A DNA stretch of 5,006 nt, taken from positions 1 to 5,006 of the forward strand of contig JAGDMC010000197.1 of NCBI GenBank assembly GCA_017860395.1, given 5' to 3'. Shown in pieces: positions 1 to 5,006 of the stretch. This stretch comes from Bacteroidota bacterium (GTDB lineage: Bacteria > Bacteroidota > Bacteroidia > Bacteroidales > UBA932). A program made the translations under genes and the position numbers. Below the pieces are notes generated by a model. That model had not been told where the DNA came from. It saw nothing but the letters and a program-made list of their open reading frames with translations, and did not search any database. Within the stretch, counting starts at the first letter, position 1; the number at the start of each line of letters is the position of its first letter.

Positions 1-729
1 GTTCTTTGCTACATACCGGGCCGGATTTTCCATTTCATATTTATCGTAATCTCCAAGACCAATATGAAGTGCTGCAACAATAAGATCCGGATTCTCCTTC
101 TCTTTGACCTTATCAACCCAATATTGCAGTGAAGGAATAATTTCTTCAAAATTCATTCCCACCCATAAATCCTGTGAGAGCCATTTTTTAATGTTAGGAT
201 TGGTCATCCCTATAACAGCAATTTTAAAACCGTTGCGGTAAAGAATTTTATAGGGTTCAAAATATGGTTTCCCTTTTTTCATGCTTACTGCATTTGCGGC
301 AATGTAAGGGACATTATATTTGTTTTTAAGTTTGTCATAAACCTTGTGCCCGGCTTCTATATCATGATTTCCCACAGTAACGGCATCATATTTCAGGTAT
401 TTTACAATTTTGCTGAAGATATGCTCCGATGATGTGTCTACATAGTTATAATAGAATACAGAATTGTCTCCCTGCAGATTGTCACCTATGTCGAGTAATA
501 CAACGCTCTCCTCTCCTGCCCTCTTTCTCGCATTCTTCATGTACCCTGCAACAGATGCAACAGAATAGGGATAGATAGTTGTATCGGTATAAAGAGAATC
601 GAAAAACCGGCCATGAATATCGTTTGTTGCATATAATTCAACCTTATGATTTCCATCCTCCGGTCTTGAGATAGAGCATGATACAATAATTGTTACAGAT
701 ATAACTAATAAAAAGAATCCTGATTTCAT
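1..729 (-). CDS. 5'-nucleotidase/UshA-type metallophosphatase lipoprotein, 3' end cut by window edge
   Basis: The reading frame runs from an ATG at 727-729 to the left edge without a stop, giving 243 residues. Residues 1-18 form a lipoprotein signal: a short basic start, a hydrophobic stretch, then V-S-C with the lipidated cysteine at 18. The mature part carries the calcineurin-like metallophosphatase motifs in order: NDIHGR (36-41, metal ligands D37 and H39), DIGDNLQGD (80-88), GNHD (120-123) and LHIG (221-224, H222). The later GHDH-type motif should follow just past the edge, since the last residues (ENPARYVAKN) resemble the stretch that precedes it in the family. Such enzymes hydrolyse nucleotides or cyclic nucleotides outside the cytoplasm using two metal ions; the exact substrate cannot be read here. 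In many Bacteroidota the C-terminal nucleotidase domain is a separate gene, and whether this one carries it is not visible. It starts 14 nt after the omega-amidase stop, so co-transcription is likely. No Shine-Dalgarno motif precedes the start. Confidence 0.9.
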   Translation of the reverse strand, partial: MKSGFFLLVISVTIIVSCSISRPEDGNHKVELYATNDIHGRFFDSLYTDTTIYPYSVASVAGYMKNARKRAGEESVVLLDIGDNLQGDNSVFYYNYVDTSSEHIFSKIVKYLKYDAVTVGNHDIEAGHKVYDKLKNKYNVPYIAANAVSMKKGKPYFEPYKILYRNGFKIAVIGMTNPNIKKWLSQDLWVGMNFEEIIPSLQYWVDKVKEKENPDLIVAALHIGLGDYDKYEMENPARYVAKN

Positions 730-743
730 ATAATGCTTGGAAT

Positions 744-1523
744 TTAATTTTCAATAGAAAAACGATCTGCATCTTTCCAGACCGTAAACTTATTTCTGAA
801 TGCTTTTAACAAGTTCAAATCAATTTCAAAAATAAAAAAATGATTTGAAGTATCAGAAATTAATGGATTAAGAGGAGTTCCTTTAAAGTCGGATACCATT
901 GAGCATCCGTCGTAGCTGTTTCCATGATCGGTTCCGGTACGGTTCACAAATGCATAATAAGAGAGATTCTCAATAGCTCTTGACCTGACCATCGGATCTA
1001 TTACGCTGGATCTTGAAGAGGGCCAGTTTGCAATATTAATAATCAAATCATATCCCAGTCCGACATTTCTGCTCCATACCGGGAAACGTAAGTCATAACA
1101 TATCTGAACCATAATGTTCCATCCTTTAAAAGGAACTATCAGTTGCGAGGTACCGGATGAGAATATTTTATCTTCTCCACCCACACTAAACAGATGTCTT
1201 TTGTCATAATAATATTCGTATCCATCGGGTGTGACAAAAATTGCTCTGTTAAAAATTTTCTCCTCTGTTTTCACAGGTACTGATGCTAAAAAAGCAATAC
1301 CTGTTTCGCTGCTTTTATATCTAAGCCAGTTTGCAGATACACCGTCAAGAGATTCTGCAACGTATTTATTCATTGAAAAGCCGACTGTAAAAAATTCCGG
1401 AAAGATAATGATGTCTGTTCCGGAATTTTGTTCAGTTATTTTCTTTACTATAATATCAAAATTCCTAAGATTCTCTGCCGGAGATTCCCACAGAACAGGT
1501 GTTTGACAAAGTGCTATCTTCAT
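744..1523 (-). CDS. Nitrilase-superfamily omega-amidase (YafV/NIT2-like)
   Basis: This is a complete gene of 259 residues, the usual size for single-domain nitrilase-fold amidases. The catalytic triad is visible: E43 in FPEFF, K108 in DKRHLF and C142 in QICYDLRFP. GFSMN (48-52), the SVPV (81-84) and FNRAIFVTPDG (91-101) stretches, and the C-terminal FTVWKDADRF are typical of the YafV omega-amidase branch. Known members are cytosolic and hydrolyse alpha-ketoglutaramate or alpha-ketosuccinamate, by-products of glutamine and asparagine transamination, to the keto acid and ammonia. They are regarded as metabolite repair enzymes. There is no signal peptide, which fits a cytoplasmic enzyme. The ATG at 1521-1523 gives the standard N-terminus (KIALCQTP). 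The gene lies 37 nt after the SusA-like gene and 14 nt before the metallophosphatase gene, on the same strand. Nothing ties it to starch use. Family assignment is firm; the precise amide substrate is inferred. Confidence 0.93.
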   Translation of the reverse strand: MKIALCQTPVLWESPAENLRNFDIIVKKITEQNSGTDIIIFPEFFTVGFSMNKYVAESLDGVSANWLRYKSSETGIAFLASVPVKTEEKIFNRAIFVTPDGYEYYYDKRHLFSVGGEDKIFSSGTSQLIVPFKGWNIMVQICYDLRFPVWSRNVGLGYDLIINIANWPSSRSSVIDPMVRSRAIENLSYYAFVNRTGTDHGNSYDGCSMVSDFKGTPLNPLISDTSNHFFIFEIDLNLLKAFRNKFTVWKDADRFSIEN

Positions 1524-1560
1524 ATATGCGAATATTTATAAAGAGCACGCAATATACATA
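1524..1560 (-). other. 37-nt gap between SusA-like and omega-amidase genes
   Basis: This is the longest intergenic stretch in the window and the place where the theme changes from starch enzymes to metabolite repair. It is AT-rich. There is no terminator-like hairpin with a T tract, and no convincing match to the Bacteroidota -7 consensus (TAnnTTTG) spaced from a -33 TTTG. Read-through is the simplest reading, although a weak promoter cannot be excluded. Confidence 0.4.
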
Positions 1561-3384
1561 TTATCTGTTAAAATGAATTATATACGAAGTTTGCGGCTGT
1601 ATGTCAAGCTCTTTGTCTGTAGAGATGGTTTTACCGGATATAACTTCCATACCTGTTTTGTATCCATATATGGATTCGGAATATCTTTTCCAGTCAATTG
1701 TTAACTGTTTGACGTTATTATTTATAACAACCATTACCGTTTCGGTATTTAATTGTCTGAAATAGACATAAAGGTTGTTGTAAGGCCAGTAATGGACAAG
1801 TTTGCCAGAGTGTATTGCCTTTGTATCTTTTCTCCAGTTAAATACCTTCCTGGCAAATTCATAAACCTCTTTTTGTCCAGGTGAAATGCCATTAAGAAAA
1901 GGCATGTCCATTCTCTCTTCTCCGTGTCCGAGTTTGCCATCAGGAGTTTTTAACATCAATTCCGTTCCATAATAAATTTGAGGAGTGCCTCTCATTGTGG
2001 AGAGAAAGGTGAAAATCATTTTCATTTTTGAAACATCTCCCTTTAATGTTTCAGAAATACGGTGCGTATCATGATTGTCGGCAAAAATCAAAATATTGTA
2101 TGGGTTCTCGTATATATAATCGAGAGAAAGTGACCGGTATATTTTATGCATGCCTTCTCCCCAACCTGGCTGCGAACCCTGCGTAAACGCAGTGTTAATA
2201 GCCTCCTGAAGAGGAAAATCCATAACGGAAGTCAATCTGCTTGAATATCCGTCTTTATTCATTGCCGCACCCTCCCAGTAGGCAACTTCCTGTGGTGATG
2301 AAAACCAGCATTCACCTACAATGTTCAATTTAGGATATTCATTTAATATGTTATTAACCCAGTTTGCTATAGCTGATTTTTCGCTATACGGGTAAGTATC
2401 AACGCGTATTCCGGATAAATCTGCCCATTCAACCCACCATATTGCATTTTGAGAAAAATACCGGTTTAGGAACGGATTTTTTAGATTCATATCGGGCATA
2501 GACGTATCGAACCAGCCTGTTACACATCTCTCCCGGTCACTCTCCGATGCATGAATATCTGCATGTGTAGACATGGCAAAATTTGACTGAGTGTATTGTG
2601 AAAATTTATTAATCCAGTCATTAAAAGGCAAATCATTCATCCACCAGTGGGAAAGTGCGGAATGATTAGGAACCATATCCATTATAATTTTTATACCCCT
2701 TAATTTCGCTTCAGCTACGAACTTCTTATACAAATTATTATCGCCATACCGGGGATCAATTTTATAGTAATCTGCACATGCATAACCATGATAGGATGCT
2801 TTTGGCTCATTATCAAATAAAAGCGGAGTAGACCAAACTGCAGTAATTCCCAAATCTTTCAGATAATCAAGAGAATTTATCATACCCTTAATATCACCTC
2901 CGTGTCTTCCATAAGGGTTTGATATTTGTGATTTTTCATCTGCATCGGGACTATTGTCATTTGTGGTATCCCCATTTGAAAATCTGTCCGGCATTAACAG
3001 ATACACAATATCCTGAGGCCCGAAACTTTCTCTCAAACCGGAGTTAGGTCTTCTCTTTTCAAATGCATATTTAAAAGTTGCCTCCTCACTACCTTTTAGA
3101 ATTTTAAAATTATATAATCCGGCTTTTAATTTATTTTTAAGGATAAGGTCAACAAATAAATAGTTTGGACTATCTGCGCTATGAACCTTAACAACCTTAA
3201 TGTCACTATTCTCGGAAATTATGTTTGCTCCGGAAATGTCTTTGCCATAAATCATCAACTGCAATGTTGATGAGTTCATGCCAATCCACCATGAAGGCGG
3301 CTCTATTTTGCTTATTTCTATAGCATTGAGATTGGCAAAAGTAAAGATTACTAAAGAAATTATAAGAGATATTTTTCTCATCAT
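1561..3384 (-). CDS. Secreted GH13 neopullulanase/cyclomaltodextrinase (SusA-like)
   Basis: The product has 607 residues when started at the ATG at 3382-3384. Residues 1-21 form a cleavable signal peptide (basic MMRK, hydrophobic core, NLNA cleavage site), so the enzyme should be periplasmic. An N-terminal beta domain of the cyclomaltodextrinase type (about 22-110, beginning with EPPSWWIGM) precedes the catalytic barrel. The four GH13 regions are complete: DMVPNH (236-241), GIRVD (325-329, nucleophile D329), GECW (357-360, acid/base E358) and ADNHD (435-439, D439). DYLKDLGITAVW and VMDFPL are also typical. A C-terminal beta domain ends the protein. Relatives such as Bacteroides SusA cut alpha-1,4 bonds in pullulan, cyclodextrins and maltodextrins imported into the periplasm. 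An upstream TTG start at 3412-3414 is rejected: it would overlap the previous gene and put charged residues before the signal peptide. ATG 3379-3381 is an equally good alternative. One local divergence: the usual RxDFPGGW-like loop after YYGTE reads ERMDMPFLNG. Whether pullulan, cyclodextrin or linear maltodextrin is preferred is not decidable. Confidence 0.92.
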   Translation of the reverse strand: MMRKISLIISLVIFTFANLNAIEISKIEPPSWWIGMNSSTLQLMIYGKDISGANIISENSDIKVVKVHSADSPNYLFVDLILKNKLKAGLYNFKILKGSEEATFKYAFEKRRPNSGLRESFGPQDIVYLLMPDRFSNGDTTNDNSPDADEKSQISNPYGRHGGDIKGMINSLDYLKDLGITAVWSTPLLFDNEPKASYHGYACADYYKIDPRYGDNNLYKKFVAEAKLRGIKIIMDMVPNHSALSHWWMNDLPFNDWINKFSQYTQSNFAMSTHADIHASESDRERCVTGWFDTSMPDMNLKNPFLNRYFSQNAIWWVEWADLSGIRVDTYPYSEKSAIANWVNNILNEYPKLNIVGECWFSSPQEVAYWEGAAMNKDGYSSRLTSVMDFPLQEAINTAFTQGSQPGWGEGMHKIYRSLSLDYIYENPYNILIFADNHDTHRISETLKGDVSKMKMIFTFLSTMRGTPQIYYGTELMLKTPDGKLGHGEERMDMPFLNGISPGQKEVYEFARKVFNWRKDTKAIHSGKLVHYWPYNNLYVYFRQLNTETVMVVINNNVKQLTIDWKRYSESIYGYKTGMEVISGKTISTDKELDIQPQTSYIIHFNR

Positions 3385-3390
3385 ATCAAT
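3379..3390 (-). promoter_or_regulatory. Stop/start junction of two GH13 genes (likely translational coupling)
   Basis: On the coding strand the lipoprotein gene ends with TGA (3388-3386). After a single T comes ATG (3384-3382) and directly another ATG (3381-3379), both in frame with the SusA-like enzyme. No Shine-Dalgarno motif is visible. The spacing suggests that ribosomes finishing the first gene re-initiate on the second. Either ATG gives a good signal peptide; the first is preferred because it lies closest to the stop. Confidence 0.6.
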
Positions 3391-4570
3391 TTTTATAGAA
3401 AATTCTATACCCAAATGGGGTTAATTCAAATATAGTCTCTTTTTTAATTTCCTTTGAAACATTTGCCATGAATTCTTCATAGATACCTTCTTTAATTTCA
3501 TCAGAAAATGTAACAGACAGAGCCTCTCCCGAAAAGTTAAAAATCGCTAGAAGAGTATTGTTGCCGGTACTATATTTTAATCCAGATTCCTGTCCATTAT
3601 ATATTAAAGGCATTCCCGGCAAAATAAATGTTAATGCGGCCATCTGCCCGGCCTGAACTCCAAGCCTTTCAAACTCTGTTCCGTTCCATGAGTTTTCATC
3701 ATGGTTCGAAGTAAAGTTCATGGGAATAGTATTTTCAGGAAAACGGTTAAGCTCATTTTTGATGTAGCTTCTTAAGGAATCTGTATTTGCTTTTCCTTTA
3801 GCCATATCGTTCATTAGTTTAAATAAGTTCCAGGAATAATACATATCAAACGCCTTCATCTGAAGTTCCGGTTTATCCGCCTCGGCAAGCATAAACAGAT
3901 CCGGAGACGATTTTTTTAACTCAGCAACAGTATTATCCCAAAAATCTACCGGTACTTCGGCCGCAACATCACATCTGAACCCGTCAATTTTTGTTTCATC
4001 TACCCAAAATTTCATTGCTTCAAGCATTGCCGTACGCATGCCGGTATTAGAATAATCCAGTTTAGCAACATCTGACCAGTCAAAAGGTGTTACCGGCTTT
4101 TTAGTCGCAGAGTCTATTACGTACCATTCCGGATTAGTAGAAATCCATTTTGCATCTCTGGAAGTGTGATTTGCAACCCAGTCGATTATGACTTTCATTC
4201 CAAGACGGTGAGCCTCATCTACAACATCTCTGAAATCGTCCATAGAACCGAATTCGGGATTTATGGATTTGTAATCTTTTATAGAATAGTAACTTCCCAG
4301 TGTTCCTTTCCTATCGGTTTCACCTATTGGGTATATTGGCATAAACCATAATATATCAACACCCAACTCTTTGAGCCGTGGCAGTTGTGTTTCAAATGCC
4401 TTAAAAGTTCCCTCTTTGGAAAATTGCCTTACATTAACTTCATATATAACGGCATTTTTGCTCCATTCCGCGTGCTTAACTGAAGAAATGGCTTTTTCTG
4501 ACGTCTTAGGGCTGCATGAGGATAATATACCCAGTAGTGATATTATCAGAAAAAAAGAAAATTTTTTCAT
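3386..4570 (-). CDS. GH13 alpha-amylase-family lipoprotein with an apparent internal in-frame deletion
   Basis: The product has 394 residues from the ATG at 4568-4570. Residues 1-19 are a lipoprotein signal (KK, hydrophobic core, LSSC with lipidated C19). The next residues, SPKTSEK, lack the acidic cluster seen in Bacteroidota surface-export signals, so a periplasm-facing anchor is more likely (inference). The catalytic barrel begins near WSKNAVIYEVNVRQF (36-50). All four GH13 regions are present: DWVANH (130-135), GFRCD (197-201, nucleophile D201), LAEAD (228-232, acid/base E230) and TSNHD (287-291, D291). This points to an active-site-competent alpha-glucan hydrolase; specificity is unclear. 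The oddity is at residues 327-340: strand 8 ends in YNGQESGLK and runs within about a dozen residues into LLAIFNFSG of the C-terminal beta domain. The two other GH13 proteins here have about 70-77 residues in that interval. The protein may be a degenerate or remodelled enzyme, or the sequence may contain an assembly error. It follows the partial GH13 gene by 22 nt, and its TGA lies one base before the SusA-like start. Confidence 0.9.
   Translation of the reverse strand: MKKFSFFLIISLLGILSSCSPKTSEKAISSVKHAEWSKNAVIYEVNVRQFSKEGTFKAFETQLPRLKELGVDILWFMPIYPIGETDRKGTLGSYYSIKDYKSINPEFGSMDDFRDVVDEAHRLGMKVIIDWVANHTSRDAKWISTNPEWYVIDSATKKPVTPFDWSDVAKLDYSNTGMRTAMLEAMKFWVDETKIDGFRCDVAAEVPVDFWDNTVAELKKSSPDLFMLAEADKPELQMKAFDMYYSWNLFKLMNDMAKGKANTDSLRSYIKNELNRFPENTIPMNFTSNHDENSWNGTEFERLGVQAGQMAALTFILPGMPLIYNGQESGLKYSTGNNTLLAIFNFSGEALSVTFSDEIKEGIYEEFMANVSKEIKKETIFELTPFGYRIFYKN
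3394..3409 (-). repeat. 16-bp AT-rich inverted repeat just upstream of the SusA-like start
   Basis: TATAGAA and TTCTATA flank two bases, forming a near-perfect palindrome. It lies in the last codons of the GH13 lipoprotein gene (residues YRIFY), with 9 nt between it and the next ATG. In RNA it could form a 6-bp, 4-nt-loop hairpin, but an A/U-rich one of low stability. It may be a weak translation element, or only a by-product of the encoded residues. Confidence 0.4.
3572..3580 (-). other. Presumed deletion junction inside the GH13 lipoprotein gene
   Basis: Codons 331-333 (L-K-Y) lie here. Upstream sequence matches the end of GH13 barrel strand 8 (YNGQESGL) and the following sequence enters the C-terminal beta domain (TGNNTLLAIFNFSG). 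The final barrel helix and first strands of the C domain, expected between them, are missing, and the frame is kept. The exact breakpoint is uncertain by a few codons. Confidence 0.55.
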
Positions 4571-4592
4571 CTTTTTAGGTGTTAAAATTATA

Positions 4593-5006
4593 TTATCTGT
4601 TATTGATTATTGCAAAGGAATTTGCTTTTACTTCTACAACCATTTTCTTGTCATATAACGATATAAGCCTGCCAAACTGACTCTCTGTATTGTCATTATC
4701 TATTTTTACAGGGAGAGTGAGCTCCAAAAGCTGATCTTTATCGGATTTATTGAGAACAATTACCACTGCCTTTCCCATATATACCCTCATGTATGCAAGA
4801 ATATCCTTATCTGCAAAAAGGTTAAACAAATCTCCATAAATAAGAGGTAATGACGATTTTCTGAATGCTATAAGTTTTTTTACATTGTCTAATACTTCGG
4901 ATTCATATTTATTATACCCGCTGAATCTCATCCATCTTCTGTTGTCCGGATCATTAGCTCCGGGATCTCCAAATTCATCCCCATAATAAACTGTTGGCAC
5001 TCCGGG
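4593..5006 (-). CDS. GH13 alpha-amylase-family enzyme, C-terminal part only (5' end cut by window edge)
   Basis: The frame is open at the right edge and ends with TAA at 4593-4595, leaving 137 residues. It opens with PGVPTVYYGDEFG, the end of barrel strand 8 in GH13 enzymes, followed by DPGANDPDNRRWMRF (14-28), a loop common in bacterial alpha-amylases and related glucosidases. A helix with the LIAFRKSSLPLIYGD stretch (45-59) is the usual last barrel helix, and the C-terminal beta domain includes AVVIVLNKSD. Catalytic residues lie outside the window, so activity and localisation cannot be judged. The GTG at 4998-5000 is an internal valine, not a start: the upstream residues P and G continue the motif. 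The gene ends 22 nt before the GH13 lipoprotein gene on the same strand, so it probably belongs to the same starch/maltodextrin operon. The family is secure; the subfamily and total length are unknown. Confidence 0.88.
   Translation of the reverse strand, partial: PGVPTVYYGDEFGDPGANDPDNRRWMRFSGYNKYESEVLDNVKKLIAFRKSSLPLIYGDLFNLFADKDILAYMRVYMGKAVVIVLNKSDKDQLLELTLPVKIDNDNTESQFGRLISLYDKKMVVEVKANSFAIINNR

Noticed and set aside
1231..1506. Plus-strand open frame of 91 codons
   Set aside because: It lies wholly antisense inside the well-supported omega-amidase gene and shows no recognisable motif.
1558..1570. Identical 13-bp sequence at the ends of two GH13 genes (1558-1570 and 4590-4602)
   Set aside because: Both genes end in Asn-Arg-TAA followed by AT-rich DNA. 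A 13-bp AT-rich match in 5 kb is close to chance expectation, and no further identity flanks it.
1749..1940. Minus-strand 63-codon open frame
   Set aside because: It overlaps the SusA-like gene in another frame, within its conserved C-terminal part.
3385..3414. Upstream TTG start extending the SusA-like protein by 10 residues
   Set aside because: It would overlap the preceding gene by 29 nt and place GIEFSIKID before an otherwise normal signal peptide; the ATG at 3382-3384 is better.
4571..4592. Possible terminator or promoter between the partial GH13 gene and the GH13 lipoprotein gene
   Set aside because: The 22-nt gap is AT-rich but has no stem-loop and is too short for a full Bacteroidota promoter without overlapping the upstream gene.
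4166..4658. Two plus-strand open frames (4166-4351 and 4371-4658)
   Set aside because: Both are antisense to GH13 coding sequence with intact family motifs; their translations look like low-quality shadow sequence.
1..5006. tRNA or rRNA genes, CRISPR arrays, transposases, att-like repeats or a novel defence or mobile system
   Set aside because: Nearly every base is covered by five recognisable metabolic genes, and I saw no repeat array, structured RNA or mobile element signature on either strand.

Overview
The window looks like a piece of a Bacteroidota chromosome. The signs are AT-rich DNA, no Shine-Dalgarno-like motif before any start, lipoprotein signals ending in S-C, and a SusA-type neopullulanase beside other GH13 enzymes, as in starch/maltodextrin utilisation loci of that phylum. 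The genus cannot be told from the sequence.

All supportable genes lie on the minus strand and read from the right edge to the left. In transcription order they are: (1) the C-terminal 137 residues of a GH13 alpha-amylase-family enzyme, cut by the right edge (4593-5006); (2) a lipoprotein GH13 enzyme of 394 residues (3386-4570); (3) a secreted SusA/cyclomaltodextrinase-type GH13 enzyme (1561-3384), starting one base after the stop of gene 2; (4) a nitrilase-superfamily omega-amidase (744-1523); (5) the first 243 residues of a lipoprotein 5'-nucleotidase-type metallophosphatase, cut by the left edge (1-729). Gaps are 22, 1, 37 and 14 nt, with no terminator-like hairpin seen, so one polycistronic unit is plausible. 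The 37-nt gap is the likeliest place for a break, because the functional theme changes there.

Genes 1-3 read as the glycoside hydrolase part of a starch/maltodextrin locus. The SusA-like enzyme should act in the periplasm, and gene 2 is a membrane-anchored lipoprotein without an obvious acidic surface-export signal after its cysteine. Transporter (SusC/D-like), regulator and maltose-processing genes would be expected to the right, outside the window. Genes 4 and 5 are metabolite repair and nucleotide/phosphoester salvage enzymes with no evident link to starch and are probably just neighbours.

The main anomaly is in gene 2. All four GH13 catalytic regions are intact, but about 57-65 residues seem to be missing, in frame, between the end of barrel strand 8 and the C-terminal beta domain. 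The other two GH13 genes in the window both keep this segment. Nothing here suggests a wholly new system.
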